From NCBI GenBank assembly GCA_022565695.1, contig JAIUME010000005.1, positions 62,001 to 126,000 on the forward strand: a DNA stretch of 64,000 nucleotides. Reading direction: 5' to 3'. The notes beneath the pieces were generated by a model that saw nothing but the letters and a program-made list of their open reading frames with translations, was not told the origin of the DNA and made no database searches. How positions within the stretch are numbered: the stretch's first letter is position 1; the number at the start of each line of letters is the position of its first letter. This document shows, in pieces, positions 10,459-20,128 of this stretch. The stretch is from Alcanivorax sp. Its GTDB lineage: Bacteria > Pseudomonadota > Gammaproteobacteria > Pseudomonadales > Alcanivoracaceae. The position numbers and the translations under genes are program-made.

Positions 10459-10962
10459 TTATTTCAGCTTCTGGTTAAGACGCTGAGTGACTTCACGGGT
10501 GATGTCCAGCTCTGGCTTGACGTAGACCATGGCCTGGGCACTGACCACCATGTCCAGCCCGCGGGCCTTGGCAACCGCTTCGATCGCTTCGAGCAGTTTC
10601 GGCTCCATGCTCTCCAGCAATTCCTGGCGGTCATTGTTGACGCGGCGCTGCAGGCTCTGCTGCAGTGTCTGGAATTCCAGACCCTTGGCTTCGCGATCAT
10701 CGGTCAGCTTTTCCCGCTCCTGACGTGACATGGTCATGCCATCACGCTGCATCCGCTCCTCGATCTTGGTGATCTCATCGCGCAGCGTGCGCAGACGGCG
10801 GCTCTCGGTCTCCAGCGATGCCTCCAGACGGGCGTTGCGGCTTTTCACCTCTTCGGTGTCAACCAGTGCCTGCATCGGATCTATCACTGCGATTTTCTGG
10901 TCTGCGACAGCCAGCAAAGGCAGCATCAGCAGGGCGAAGAGTATCGTTCTCATTGTTGTCAT
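10459..10962 (-). CDS. skp: Periplasmic chaperone Skp/OmpH
   Basis: Skp is a trimeric periplasmic chaperone that holds unfolded outer-membrane proteins and hands them to the BAM complex; bamA is the gene directly before it. The protein has an N-terminal signal peptide (MRTILFALLMLPLLAVA, cleavage probably before DQK) and a long charged coiled coil (SRNARLEASLETESRRLRTL onward), then the C-terminal TREVTQRLNQKLK. Three consecutive ATG codons follow an AGGAG site. The third, at 10962, has the best spacing (6 nt) and is used here, giving 167 residues; the other starts differ only by one or two residues. Confidence 0.92.
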   Translation of the reverse strand: MTTMRTILFALLMLPLLAVADQKIAVIDPMQALVDTEEVKSRNARLEASLETESRRLRTLRDEITKIEERMQRDGMTMSRQEREKLTDDREAKGLEFQTLQQSLQRRVNNDRQELLESMEPKLLEAIEAVAKARGLDMVVSAQAMVYVKPELDITREVTQRLNQKLK

Positions 10963-10971
10963 CATCATCTC

Positions 10972-13326
10972 CTAAAAAACCTGGCCCAGCGAGAACTGGA
11001 AGAACTCGGTGTCATCACCGCTCTGTTTGTTCAACGGCCGGGCGATATTGAAGCTGAGCGGACCAATTGCCGTCAGCCATGTCAAGCCGATACCACCGGC
11101 ATAACGTATTTCATCCATGTCGAAGTCAGACCGCAGATTCTCGATTTCGGTCTCGAAAACCTGCCCGCCATCGACAAAGAAGAAGGTTCTTACATTTCGG
11201 CTCTCCGGCGCAAACGGCGTCGGGAAGATCAACTCCATGCTGCCTTCCACCAGGAAGTTACCCCCCAACGGATCCGGATCAGGATCCACGACAGGCGGGT
11301 TTTGCAGCTCGAACACTGCTGCAGGCGAGCGCGGGCCGAGGGTGCGTGAGCGATAGCCACGTACCGAGCCGATACCGCCAGCATAGAAGTTTTCGAAGAA
11401 CGGCAGCACGCGTTCATTACCGTAACCGTCACCATACCCCAGTTCACCCCGCGTCCGCAGCGTCCAGTTGCTGCCGACAGGGAAGTAACGCTGGCCATTC
11501 CAGGTCACCTTGTAGAACAGATAGTCACTGCCCGGCACGGCGGCTTCGGCGCCCAGCGTCTGCGACCAGCCCCGGTCAGGCAGAATGCCGCGGTTCAGGG
11601 TGCTCTTCTGCCACGATGCGTTGGCCTTGAACAGATTGAACTCATACCCCTTGGCTTCCAGGAAACGCAGGATATCCACGGCAACAAAGTTGCCGACTGT
11701 CAGCTCGATATTGTCAAACCCGACACCGAAATCCAGACGTGAGGTTTCGGAAATCGGATAGCCATAGTTGACGGCGGCGCCAAGCCGGTCAGCGGCATAG
11801 GACGCCACAGTGGCGCGACTGAAATCAATCCTGGAATAGTACAGACTGAAACCACGGCTGACGCCGTCGAGCGTGTAATAGGGATTGAAGTGGGAAAAAC
11901 TGTAACTCTCACGAATGTCACTGCGGCTCAGCGCAAACGACACCCGGTTACCCGTCCCCATGAAGTTGTTCTGGCTGATACTGGCGCCAAAGATAAACCC
12001 GCTGGCCTCGGAATAACCCACATTGGCGCCAATCGAGCCGGAGGGTTGCTCCTCCACCGTGAAGTCCACATCCACCAGATCTTCGGCACCCACCACACGC
12101 GGCGTCTCTGCGTTGACCAGGCCGAAATAGCCAAGCCGCTGCAGACGCTGCCGGGACAGGTCAACCAATGCGGTATTCGCCGGTGCGCCCTCGAACTGAC
12201 GCAGCTCACGCCGCAGCACCTCGTCCTCGGTCTTGGCGTTGCCACTGAAGTTCACCCGCCGCACATACACCTTGCGGCCCGGATCCACAAAGAAGGTGAT
12301 GTCGACGGTCTCACCGTCCTCGTTGACCTCGGGGAAGTCATTCACCTCAGCAAAGGAATACCCTTCGTTACCCAGCCGACGTGTCAGCAAATCCGCAGTG
12401 TAAGTCGATAGCTGCTGCGAGAAGACCTGGCCTTCCTGCACTACCAGCAGCGGCTTGAGTTCCTCTTCATCAATCGGCAGATCACCGGCCAGCGTCACAT
12501 TGCCGACGCGGTAGCGTTTACCCTCATCCACATTGATGGTGATGTACACATCCTTGCGGTCCGGGGTCACACCCACCTGGGTGGATTCCATGGAAAAATT
12601 GATGTAACCCCGATCCAGGTAATAGGAGCGAAGACGCTCCAGATCACCGGACAGGCGCTCGCGGGAATAGCGATGGCGGCTGCCAAAGGGCCACCAGGCA
12701 CGGCGTGGGCGCTGCTCGAAAACACCCCGCAGCTCCTTGTCGGAGAACACTTCGTTGCCGACGATGTTGATATCGCGGATACGGGCCGGGTTGCCTTCGT
12801 AGATATCGATATTCAACGCCACCCGGTTGCGGGGCAGCGGCACTGATTCGGTTTCAATCTGCGCGTCATAGCGCCCCTGGGACACATACTGCCGCTGCAG
12901 TTCGCCCGCAATCATTTCCAGCGTGGAGCGGCGGAACACCTCTCCCTCGGCCAACCCGGCATCTCGCAGCCCGGCGCGCAGATTATCCTCGTCAATGGAG
13001 CGGTTACCCTTGATCTCCAGGCGGGAGATGGATGGACGCTCGGACACCACGACCACGAGCTGATCACCATCGCGGCCGATCTGCACGTCCTCGAAGTCAC
13101 CGGAACCGTACAGCCGCCGAACGGCTTCAGCCACTTCGCTGGTGCCAACCATGTCCCCGGACTGGATCGGCAAGGCCGAGAACACCCGATCAACGGGCAG
13201 ACGCTGCAGCCCTTCGACGCGAATATCACTGACACGGAACCGTTCGCTAGCTGATACCGTGGCTGCCCCGAATGTCACCGTTGCCGCAAGCCAGGCGCTG
13301 GTCAGAATAACTAAAGCAAATCTCAT
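10972..13326 (-). CDS. bamA: Outer membrane protein assembly factor BamA
   Basis: BamA is the essential Omp85 beta-barrel that inserts other barrels into the outer membrane. The 784 residues start with a signal peptide (cleavage near VSASERFRV). Five POTRA repeats follow over about residues 27-425, then a 16-stranded barrel with the conserved loop-6 VRGYRSRTLGP motif. The final residues FSLGQVF end in the Phe required for barrel recognition. Length is close to E. coli BamA (810). Its ATG overlaps the rseP stop as ATGA. It sits next to the chaperone gene skp and the protease gene rseP, both concerned with outer-membrane protein quality. Confidence 0.98.
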   Translation of the reverse strand: MRFALVILTSAWLAATVTFGAATVSASERFRVSDIRVEGLQRLPVDRVFSALPIQSGDMVGTSEVAEAVRRLYGSGDFEDVQIGRDGDQLVVVVSERPSISRLEIKGNRSIDEDNLRAGLRDAGLAEGEVFRRSTLEMIAGELQRQYVSQGRYDAQIETESVPLPRNRVALNIDIYEGNPARIRDINIVGNEVFSDKELRGVFEQRPRRAWWPFGSRHRYSRERLSGDLERLRSYYLDRGYINFSMESTQVGVTPDRKDVYITINVDEGKRYRVGNVTLAGDLPIDEEELKPLLVVQEGQVFSQQLSTYTADLLTRRLGNEGYSFAEVNDFPEVNEDGETVDITFFVDPGRKVYVRRVNFSGNAKTEDEVLRRELRQFEGAPANTALVDLSRQRLQRLGYFGLVNAETPRVVGAEDLVDVDFTVEEQPSGSIGANVGYSEASGFIFGASISQNNFMGTGNRVSFALSRSDIRESYSFSHFNPYYTLDGVSRGFSLYYSRIDFSRATVASYAADRLGAAVNYGYPISETSRLDFGVGFDNIELTVGNFVAVDILRFLEAKGYEFNLFKANASWQKSTLNRGILPDRGWSQTLGAEAAVPGSDYLFYKVTWNGQRYFPVGSNWTLRTRGELGYGDGYGNERVLPFFENFYAGGIGSVRGYRSRTLGPRSPAAVFELQNPPVVDPDPDPLGGNFLVEGSMELIFPTPFAPESRNVRTFFFVDGGQVFETEIENLRSDFDMDEIRYAGGIGLTWLTAIGPLSFNIARPLNKQSGDDTEFFQFSLGQVF

Positions 13327-14642
13327 GCAAACTGCCGCATCAGGTCGTTGAAAATGGCAATGGACATGAGGCCGAATACCAGCATCATGCCCACACCCTG
13401 TGCTGTAGCAAGAAAACGCTCTGACAGCGCCTTGCCGCGAATCATTTCCACCAGGGAGAACACAATCCAGCCGCCATCCAGCATCGGAATCGGCAGCAGA
13501 TTGATGATGCCCAGACTGACACTGAAAAATGCCAGGAACATCAGGAACGTCAACACGCCAATGGCAGCAGTTTCACCCGCTGCCTGGGCGATGGTGATCG
13601 GCCCCCCCAGGGTTTTCACCGACAGATTGCCAGTGATCATTTTGCCTATCGCGCCGAGGATCATACTGGTCTGCTGGCCCAGACGCGAGAAAGCAGCCGG
13701 TATTGCCGCAACCGGCCCGTAGCGGATCTCCCGCAGACCGCCCACCATGACACCTGCACGGCCCAGTGTCTGGCCGTCGACCTCCACGGCATCCGGGGTC
13801 ATGGCAATGCCGATGGTGCGACCACTGCGCTGTACATCCATCTGCAGCACTTCACCCGGTGCCTGACTGACACGCTGAACCCATTCGCCCCAGGTCGCCA
13901 CTGGCTCGCCGTTGACGGCCGTGACCCGGTCGCCCACCTGCAGCCCGGCACGATCCGCGGCACCGCCGCTGATCACCTCACCCACGCGCGCCTGCAGCGC
14001 CTGAGGTGTGATACCCAGTGCCGCCAGCAGTGGCTGCTCCGGGTCCCGCGCCCAGGCCGCAACAGGCAGGGCTACCTGGCGGTCACGACCCGCGGCATCA
14101 CGCACCGTCAGCGCCACGTCCCGGTCATCACCCACATAACTGAGCATGGCCATGCCGAACTGTTCCCAGGTCTGCACCTCGCGGGTGCCCACGCTCATCA
14201 GTTCATCGTCTGCCTGCAATCCGGCGCTGGCGGCGGCAGAATCCGGCGCCACCTCGCCCACCACCGGCGCCATGCCGGTCTGACCACCCATGAGAATGAT
14301 CCAGTACAGGAATACGGCGAGCACCAGGTTCGCCGCCGGGCCGGCAGCGTAAGTGATGATGCGCTGCCAGGGGGGCTTGCCGGAAAACTCCTGATCCTCT
14401 TCGCCGGGCTCGATCTCGCAATCACGACGATCCAGCGGCTTGACGTAACCGCCCAGAGGAATCGCGCTGAGGATAAAATCGGTACCGGATTTGCTGCGCC
14501 ATGCCAGCAGACGCGGGCCAAAGCCCACAGAGAACGTCAGCACCCGCACCCCGAAGGCGCGCATGCTCAGATAATGGCCATATTCGTGTATGGCCACGAT
14601 AATTACGATGGTGACCGCGAACGCCAGCAGCGTCATCAGCAT
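13323..14642 (-). CDS. rseP: Site-2 intramembrane zinc protease RseP
   Basis: RseP is an inner-membrane metalloprotease that cuts the anti-sigma factor RseA, releasing sigma-E under envelope stress, and also removes leftover signal peptides. The 439 residues contain the zinc motif HEYGH at residues 19-23 in the first membrane helix. Two periplasmic PDZ domains follow (about residues 115-190 and 205-290), then the second metal-ligand motif NLLPIPMLDGG and a last membrane helix (MLVFGLMSIAIFNDL). The ATG overlaps the dxr TAA (TAATG), and its TGA overlaps the bamA ATG, so dxr-rseP-bamA are coupled. Confidence 0.98.
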   Translation of the reverse strand: MLMTLLAFAVTIVIIVAIHEYGHYLSMRAFGVRVLTFSVGFGPRLLAWRSKSGTDFILSAIPLGGYVKPLDRRDCEIEPGEEDQEFSGKPPWQRIITYAAGPAANLVLAVFLYWIILMGGQTGMAPVVGEVAPDSAAASAGLQADDELMSVGTREVQTWEQFGMAMLSYVGDDRDVALTVRDAAGRDRQVALPVAAWARDPEQPLLAALGITPQALQARVGEVISGGAADRAGLQVGDRVTAVNGEPVATWGEWVQRVSQAPGEVLQMDVQRSGRTIGIAMTPDAVEVDGQTLGRAGVMVGGLREIRYGPVAAIPAAFSRLGQQTSMILGAIGKMITGNLSVKTLGGPITIAQAAGETAAIGVLTFLMFLAFFSVSLGIINLLPIPMLDGGWIVFSLVEMIRGKALSERFLATAQGVGMMLVFGLMSIAIFNDLMRQFA

Positions 14643-15880
14643 TACAGTGCCCTCTCAGAGACGTCTTTACGCTTCACGACTATATCGCGGGCCTGTTGTC
14701 GGGCCTGCGCGTCCACCACCATGACAGCCTCTACATCAGCACAGGCAGGCATCGCGGTGGTCGCCAGCGTTTGCTCGACAACTGCCGCAATGCCCGGAAA
14801 GTCCAGGTGGCCCGCCAGAAAGGCTGCCACAGCCACCTCGTTGGCGGCGTTAAGGACTGCCGTCGCAACGCCGCCTGTATCCATCGCCTCACGGGCCAGA
14901 CGCAGACACGGGAAACAGGTCTCGTCCGGGGCCTCGAAATCCAGGCCGCCCAGGCGCGTAAAATCCAGACGCTCAGCGCCGGAACGAATGCGCTCAGGCC
15001 ACGCCAGCGCGCAGGCAATAGGCGTCTTCATGTCTGGCGAGCCGAGTTGGGCCAGCACCGAACCGTCCTCATACTCGACCATGGAATGCAGAACACTCTG
15101 CGGATGCACCACTACCTCCACCTGCGCTGGCGTCACGTCGAACAACCAGCACGCCTCGATCAGTTCCAGCCCCTTGTTCATCAGGGTTGCGGAATCCACG
15201 GAGATCTTCGGCCCCATGCTCCAGTTCGGATGTCTCACCGCTTCTGCGGGGGTCACCCGGGCCAGTGCTTCCCGGCCCATGCCACGAAACGGCCCACCCG
15301 ATGCGGTCAGCAACAGCTTTCGCACACCACGCAGACGATCACCCCCTGCCGGCAGCCCCCAGGGCAGACACTGGAAAATAGCACTGTGCTCCGAATCCAC
15401 CGGAATCAGTTCGGCACCGCTGCGGCGCACCGCGTCCATGAACAGTTGCCCGGTCACGACCAGCGCTTCCTTGTTGGCCAGCAAAATGCGCTTGCCGGCG
15501 TCAACAGCCGCCAATGTCGGACGCACACCTGCGGCGCCAACAATCGCCGCCACCACGGTATCCACCTCTGCGGCAGCGGCCACCTGGCACTGGGCTTTCG
15601 CCCCTGCCAGCACTTCGGTGTCAGACCCGAGCGCCCGGAGATGGTTCCTGAGGGCCTCGGCGGCCTGCTCATCCGCCAGCACCGCGTAACGCGGCTGCCA
15701 GCGCAGACATTGCTCCGCCAGCGTTTCCCAGCGCTGGCCGGCAGTCAGGGCATAAACCTGATAGCGCTCCGGGTGCAATGCCAATACCTCAAGGGTCTGG
15801 GTGCCAATGCTGCCCGTAGCACCGAGCAGCGTAATCTGCTGAACCCGTGTGCGCTGCGTGCCAGGTGCCTGAGCACTCAT
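14642..15880 (-). CDS. dxr: 1-deoxy-D-xylulose 5-phosphate reductoisomerase
   Basis: Dxr (IspC) makes 2-C-methyl-D-erythritol 4-phosphate, the committed step of the MEP isoprenoid pathway, using NADPH and a divalent metal. Visible are the Rossmann motif [13 protein letters not shown] near residues 18-30, the NKEALV metal-site region, the [13 protein letters not shown] segment and the [15 protein letters not shown] block. I choose the ATG at 15880 because it overlaps the cdsA stop (TGATG); a TTG at 15883 one codon upstream is also open. The product is 412 residues, near the usual 398-405. It feeds the undecaprenyl pathway of the neighbouring uppS. Confidence 0.97.
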   Translation of the reverse strand: MSAQAPGTQRTRVQQITLLGATGSIGTQTLEVLALHPERYQVYALTAGQRWETLAEQCLRWQPRYAVLADEQAAEALRNHLRALGSDTEVLAGAKAQCQVAAAAEVDTVVAAIVGAAGVRPTLAAVDAGKRILLANKEALVVTGQLFMDAVRRSGAELIPVDSEHSAIFQCLPWGLPAGGDRLRGVRKLLLTASGGPFRGMGREALARVTPAEAVRHPNWSMGPKISVDSATLMNKGLELIEACWLFDVTPAQVEVVVHPQSVLHSMVEYEDGSVLAQLGSPDMKTPIACALAWPERIRSGAERLDFTRLGGLDFEAPDETCFPCLRLAREAMDTGGVATAVLNAANEVAVAAFLAGHLDFPGIAAVVEQTLATTAMPACADVEAVMVVDAQARQQARDIVVKRKDVSERAL

Positions 15881-16701
15881 CAAAGCCCCCCGGGCAAACC
15901 AAGCCAGCTGATCGCGGCCAGCGCCACCGGCAATGCAGCCGTGACACTGTCGATGCGATCCAGCATGCCGCCGTGGCCGGGCAGAATGGTGCCGCTGTCC
16001 TTCACGCCACTCTGGCGCTTGACCATGCTCTCGAACAGGTCACCCAGCACCGATGCCAGTACCGTCAGGGCCGCCGCAATCAGCAGCAACGGCAGCGCGG
16101 CAGACACCGGCGCCCAGATCGGCACCAGCGCGGCGACAGCCAGTGCCAGCACGACGCCACCGACCAGCCCTTCCAGGGTCTTGCCAGGGCTCACTGACGG
16201 CGCCAGCTTGTGCCGCCCGAAAGCACGGCCGGCGAAGTAGGCGCCGGTATCCGCCGCCCAGACCCAGACCAGAATGAACAGCAACGCCCAGGCGCCGGGA
16301 AGCCCCAGCACGCCCGCGCTCTGGATATGCACCACGGCGGCCCAGGACGGCACCAGCAGCAGCCAGCCCAGCACTGCCATGACCGGCAGGCGCGCCCAAC
16401 GCGCCGCCGTTGCGGGATACGTCACCACCAGCACCAGCGCCAGCAGCCACCATAGCGGCAGTAGCGTGTAGAGCCATTGCGGGCGGAGCCACTCGGCAAG
16501 CAGACACAAGAGTCCCAGACTCGCCACCCAGATCAGACGTGTCGGTGTGGCCAGGCGCCCCATCAGGGCAGACCATTCCCAACCGGCGATCAGAAAGAAG
16601 ACGCCCGCCACCCAGGCGAAGGCCGTGCGGTCAAGCAGGAACAGGGCTGCCAGTACGATCGGCAGCAGGACCAGTGCGGTCATCACACGCAGTTTGAGCA
16701 T
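15880..16701 (-). CDS. cdsA: Phosphatidate cytidylyltransferase
   Basis: CdsA makes CDP-diacylglycerol from phosphatidate and CTP, the branch point of phospholipid synthesis, in the inner membrane. The 273-residue protein is strongly hydrophobic, with about eight membrane segments ([20 protein letters not shown] at the N terminus and several more). Near the C terminus it carries the CDS signature [22 protein letters not shown]. The [12 protein letters not shown] cytoplasmic segment is also characteristic. The start is directly after the uppS stop (TAG then ATG with no gap) and the stop overlaps dxr. Confidence 0.97.
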   Translation of the reverse strand: MLKLRVMTALVLLPIVLAALFLLDRTAFAWVAGVFFLIAGWEWSALMGRLATPTRLIWVASLGLLCLLAEWLRPQWLYTLLPLWWLLALVLVVTYPATAARWARLPVMAVLGWLLLVPSWAAVVHIQSAGVLGLPGAWALLFILVWVWAADTGAYFAGRAFGRHKLAPSVSPGKTLEGLVGGVVLALAVAALVPIWAPVSAALPLLLIAAALTVLASVLGDLFESMVKRQSGVKDSGTILPGHGGMLDRIDSVTAALPVALAAISWLGLPGGL

Positions 16702-17445
16702 CTAGATCTCCTCCTCTCTGCCGCCGAAGCGACGCTGGCGACCGGCATAATCAGTCAGTGCGGCAGCCAGGGCCTGATCATCGAAATCAGGCCACAAGAC
16801 TGGTGTAAAGCAAAGTTCACTGTAGGCCGCCTGCCACAGCAGGAAATTGCTGATACGGCACTCCCCGCCAGTGCGGATCAGCAGATCCGGCGGCGGCAGG
16901 TCGGCCAGGCTCAGATGCGCCGCCAGGGCCTGCTCGTCAATGGCGTCCGGCGCCAGACGCCCGGCAGCCACGTCTTCGGCAAGCCGGCGTGCCGCACGGG
17001 CCATATCCCATTGTCCGCCATAATTGACCGCCACGGCGACCGTCAGGCCAGGGTTATCGGCGGTCAGGGCCTCGGACTCCGCCATACCCCGCTGGAGATC
17101 CTCACTGAACGCGCTGCGCTCGCCAATGAAACGCAGACGCACACCGTTGTCATGCAGTTCAGCGACCCGTTCGCCCAGCGCGCGCAGGAACAGGCGCATG
17201 AGATGCTGCACCTCCTCCTCCGGGCGGCGCCAGTTCTCGGAACTGAAGGCAAACAGGGTCAGGGCCTCGACGCCCAGCTCGGCGCAACGGCGGATCACCG
17301 CCTGGACAGCCGCCTCACCGGCCTTGTGGCCTTCTGCGCCGGGCAGGCCCCGGGCGCGTGCCCAGCGGTTGTTGCCGTCCATGATGATGGCAATATGGCG
17401 TGGTAACGACGCACCAGCTTCCGGCTGCTTTTGCTGTGTCATCAT
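16702..17445 (-). CDS. uppS: Undecaprenyl diphosphate synthase (cis-prenyltransferase)
   Basis: UppS extends farnesyl diphosphate with eight isopentenyl units to give the C55 lipid carrier for peptidoglycan and O-antigen. The 247 residues start the conserved region with HIAIIMDGNNRWAR, carrying the catalytic Asp23, followed by GHKAG. The EVQHLMRLFLRAL and GGQWDMARAARRLAEDV segments come next, and LPPPDLLIRTGGECRISNFLLWQ binds isopentenyl diphosphate. Two ATG codons open the gene. It is separated from frr by 106 nt containing a terminator-like hairpin, so uppS may have its own promoter there or depend on read-through. Confidence 0.98.
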   Translation of the reverse strand: MMTQQKQPEAGASLPRHIAIIMDGNNRWARARGLPGAEGHKAGEAAVQAVIRRCAELGVEALTLFAFSSENWRRPEEEVQHLMRLFLRALGERVAELHDNGVRLRFIGERSAFSEDLQRGMAESEALTADNPGLTVAVAVNYGGQWDMARAARRLAEDVAAGRLAPDAIDEQALAAHLSLADLPPPDLLIRTGGECRISNFLLWQAAYSELCFTPVLWPDFDDQALAAALTDYAGRQRRFGGREEEI

Positions 17446-17478
17446 GATCTACCTGAAGGTCGCGGCATCCGTTGCCGG

Positions 17479-17508
17479 AAACAAAACCGGGCTGACATGC
17501 AGCCCGGT
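17479..17508 (-). terminator. Rho-independent terminator downstream of frr
   Basis: On the minus strand a 9-bp perfect stem (ACCGGGCTG with its complement, loop CATGT) is followed by TTTTGTTT. It lies in the frr-uppS gap, so at least part of the pyrH-frr transcript should end here. Confidence 0.75.
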
Positions 17509-17551
17509 CACCCATCTCGCCGGAGGGCCCGCTCTCACGGACCCATACCGG

Positions 17552-18109
17552 TCAGATGGACATCAGTTCTTCTTCCTTGGTCTTGAGCGCTTTATCCGCC
17601 TCAGCCACCATCTTGTCGGTCAGCTGCTGGATCTGCTCTTCGCCATGGCGCGCCTCGTCTTCGGAGATCTCTTTCTCCTTCAGCAGCTCCTTGAGGTCGC
17701 TGTTGGCATCGCGGCGCACGTTACGCAGCGCGACACGGGCGTGCTCGCATTCGGCGCGCACAACCTTGACCAGATCGCGGCGGGTTTCTTCCGTCAACGG
17801 CGGCAGCGGCAGGCGGATCACCGTGCCCGCAGTGGACGGGTTCAGACCCAGATCCGATTTCATGATCGCTTTTTCGATATCCGGCACCAGCTGCTTGTCG
17901 AACGGCGACACGATCAGGGTGCGCCCCTCCTCGACACCGATGTTGGCCAGCTGTGACAGCGGCGTATCAGCACCATAGTAGGACACCGAGATGGTATCCA
18001 GCAGGCTGGGATGGGCACGCCCGGTACGCACCCGGCGCAATGCCGTGTCCAGCGCTTCCAGGCTTTTCTTCATGCGTGATTCGGCATCTTTCCTGATTTC
18101 ATCGATCAC
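17552..18109 (-). CDS. frr: Ribosome recycling factor
   Basis: Frr splits the post-termination ribosome together with EF-G. The product is 185 residues if translation starts at the GTG at 18109, exactly the family length. The N terminus then reads [20 protein letters not shown], followed by [11 protein letters not shown], the universal signature. A longer frame reaches a TTG at 18148, but the GTG has an AGAGGAT ribosome-binding site 6-7 nt upstream and matches known N termini. The helical hairpin continues with [20 protein letters not shown]. It is co-directional with pyrH, 35 nt apart. Confidence 0.97.
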   Translation of the reverse strand: MIDEIRKDAESRMKKSLEALDTALRRVRTGRAHPSLLDTISVSYYGADTPLSQLANIGVEEGRTLIVSPFDKQLVPDIEKAIMKSDLGLNPSTAGTVIRLPLPPLTEETRRDLVKVVRAECEHARVALRNVRRDANSDLKELLKEKEISEDEARHGEEQIQQLTDKMVAEADKALKTKEEELMSI

Positions 18110-18144
18110 TTGCAGATCCTCTTTTTGCTCAATCGCACTCAATC

Positions 18145-18897
18145 TCAATCGGCAGCTGCGCGGTCAGCCTCTACCAGGGTGCCTTCACTGCTTCCCAGCA
18201 TCAGACTCAACAGCGCGCCTTTCTTGTTCATGTTGAAGACACGCAACGGCATGCTGTGGTCCTGACACAGGCAGATGGCCGTCAGGTCCATCACGCCCAG
18301 TTTCATTCTCAGCACGTCGTCATAGGTCAGTCGGTCGTAGCGCACCGCATCCGGGTTCTTGACCGGATCGGAATCGTACACACCGTCCACCTTGGTTGCC
18401 TTCAACACCACATCAGCATTGATTTCGATACCGCGCAGGCACGCCGCAGAATCGGTCGTAAAGAAGGGGTTGCCGGTGCCGGCACAGAAAATCACGACCT
18501 CGCCGTTCTTCAGATAACGGATCGCATGGCGATGATCATAATGCTCCACCACCCCGCTCATGGGGATGGCCGACATCAGGCGGGTACGAATATTCGAACG
18601 TTCCAGCGCGTCGCGCAAGGCCAGACCGTTCATGACCGTGGCCAGCATGCCCATGTGATCCCCGGCGACCCGATCCAGACCGGCAGACTGCAGTGCCGCG
18701 CCACGGAACAGGTTACCGCCGCCAATCACCAGGCCCACCTGGACACCAATGCCCACCAGCTGGCCGATTTCCAGAGACATGGCGTCCAGCACCTTGGGAT
18801 CAATGCCGAAACCTTCATCTCCCGCCAGCGCTTCCCCGCTCAACTTCAACAATATGCGGTTATAACGCGGCGATCGGTCCTTGCTTGCACTGGGCAT
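18145..18897 (-). CDS. pyrH: UMP kinase (uridylate kinase)
   Basis: PyrH phosphorylates UMP to UDP in pyrimidine nucleotide synthesis and is hexameric and allosterically controlled in bacteria. The amino-acid-kinase fold shows [11 protein letters not shown] at the N terminus, [13 protein letters not shown] at the phosphate loop, [20 protein letters not shown], and [14 protein letters not shown] start at the ATG at 18897, preceded by GGAG with good spacing, giving 250 residues; an in-frame ATG at 18918 lacks a ribosome-binding site. The sequence between it and the tsf terminator (18898-19063) must hold its promoter, but I see no clear consensus there. Confidence 0.97.
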   Translation of the reverse strand: MPSASKDRSPRYNRILLKLSGEALAGDEGFGIDPKVLDAMSLEIGQLVGIGVQVGLVIGGGNLFRGAALQSAGLDRVAGDHMGMLATVMNGLALRDALERSNIRTRLMSAIPMSGVVEHYDHRHAIRYLKNGEVVIFCAGTGNPFFTTDSAACLRGIEINADVVLKATKVDGVYDSDPVKNPDAVRYDRLTYDDVLRMKLGVMDLTAICLCQDHSMPLRVFNMNKKGALLSLMLGSSEGTLVEADRAAAD

Positions 18898-19063
18898 ATC
18901 CAACTCTCCACCACTCATAAGATACCAGCCAACAGCTTGTGATTGCCTGATCAGACTTCGCTGGCGCCATGGTGTTCACCAGCGCCTGTGATGATGCGCT
19001 ATTCGCCCGGTTATCGCCATCATTGTGACCCGTCAGACGGGCAGAAAACGGTAACCGCGCTTA

Positions 19064-19102
19064 CAAAAACGCCCTGCCGAACTGGGTCCGGCAAGGCGTT
19101 TG
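19064..19102 (-). terminator. Rho-independent terminator downstream of tsf
   Basis: Read on the minus strand, ACGCCTTGCCGG pairs imperfectly with a CGGCAGGGCGT arm across a short loop and is followed by TTTTTG. It lies about 20 nt after the tsf stop and ends the rpsB-tsf unit. Confidence 0.85.
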
Positions 19103-19123
19103 AGTTGACCGTCGCACGATGGA

Positions 19124-20005
19124 TCAGCCCTTGTTGACCTGGGCCATCACCTCGGCTGCGAAATCAGTCTCTTCTTTCTCGATGCCCTCGCCCACCACCA
19201 GACGTACGAAGCTCTGGATTTCGGCGCCGGCATCTTTCGCCAGCTTGCCAACGGTGGTGTTGGGATCCTTCACGAACGGCTGCTCGACCAGGCTGATTTC
19301 CTTGAGGAACTTCTGGATGCGGCCACCCAGCATCTTCTCAACGATTTCAGCAGGCTTGCCTGCCATGTCCGGCTGCGCGCGAATAATGTCTTTCTCACGC
19401 TCCAGCTCGGCTTCCGGCACTTCGTTGGTGTTGACCACCATCGGTGCAACGGCTGCCACGTGCATGGCGACGTCCTTGCCCAGCGCTTCGTCGCCGCCCT
19501 TGAGGCCGACCAGCACGCCGATCTTGCCGCCGTGCACGTAGGCACCGATGGCTGTTTCGGCAGTGAGCAGCGCGCCGCGACGCACCTGGATGTTCTCACC
19601 GATCTTCTGGATCAGCGCCTCACGGGCCTTCTCCACAGTGGAGCCGTCTTCCAGCGTCAGCGCAGCGATTTTCGCCGCGTCTGCCTCGCCTGCCGCCAGG
19701 GCAGCCGCAGCGACCTTGCTGGCAAAGCCCAGGAAGTTGTCGTCACGGGCAACGAAGTCGGTTTCGGAATTGATTTCGACCATGATGGCGGTCTTGCCGT
19801 CATCACTGACCGCCACGGCGATGGCGCCTTCAGCAGCGGTACGGCCGGCTTTCTTGGCAGCCTTGGCCTGACCTGATTTACGCAGGTCATCAATGGCACG
19901 CTCGATATCAGCGTCGGCTTCGACCAGTGCTTTCTTGCACTCCATCATGCCCAGGCCGGTGCGTTCACGCAGTTCTTTCACCAGAGCAGCAGTTACAGCA
20001 GCCAT
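19124..20005 (-). CDS. tsf: Elongation factor Ts
   Basis: EF-Ts is the nucleotide-exchange factor for EF-Tu. The 293 residues contain the N-terminal UBA-like domain ([24 protein letters not shown]), the linker [19 protein letters not shown], and the [12 protein letters not shown] motif that contacts EF-Tu. The core repeats follow, with a C-terminal coiled-coil segment. Length is usual (280-300). The ATG follows an AGAGGTG site. It is the second gene of the rpsB-tsf operon and is followed by a strong terminator. Confidence 0.98.
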   Translation of the reverse strand: MAAVTAALVKELRERTGLGMMECKKALVEADADIERAIDDLRKSGQAKAAKKAGRTAAEGAIAVAVSDDGKTAIMVEINSETDFVARDDNFLGFASKVAAAALAAGEADAAKIAALTLEDGSTVEKAREALIQKIGENIQVRRGALLTAETAIGAYVHGGKIGVLVGLKGGDEALGKDVAMHVAAVAPMVVNTNEVPEAELEREKDIIRAQPDMAGKPAEIVEKMLGGRIQKFLKEISLVEQPFVKDPNTTVGKLAKDAGAEIQSFVRLVVGEGIEKEETDFAAEVMAQVNKG

Positions 20006-20057
20006 GATTCACCTCTCTCAGCGGCATCCGTTGGCGGGACACCGGGTATGAATTTGG

Positions 20058-20081
20058 GGTGCGGGGGCAAGCCCCCGCACC
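20058..20081 (-). other. GC-rich hairpin in the rpsB-tsf spacer
   Basis: A perfect inverted repeat of about 10-11 bp (GTGCGGGGGC around a 2-nt centre) lies between rpsB and tsf. No U-tract follows on the minus strand, so it is probably an attenuating or processing hairpin in the rpsB-tsf mRNA that could lower tsf output relative to rpsB. Confidence 0.5.
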
Positions 20082-20100
20082 GGTACAGCTATTTTTCAGA

Positions 20101-20128
20101 TCAGTGCTTCCGGATCAGTGCTTCCGGA
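20101..20128. repeat. 14-bp tandem duplication at the rpsB stop codon
   Basis: Two exact copies of TCAGTGCTTCCGGA (plus strand) abut the rpsB stop codon. Read on the minus strand each copy adds another TGA, so together with the rpsB TGA the three reading frames are all closed within 31 nt. Confidence 0.8.

Noticed and set aside
18110-18148. Upstream extension of frr to a TTG start
   Set aside because: The extension is not conserved, and the GTG at 18109 has a good ribosome-binding site and gives the exact family length.
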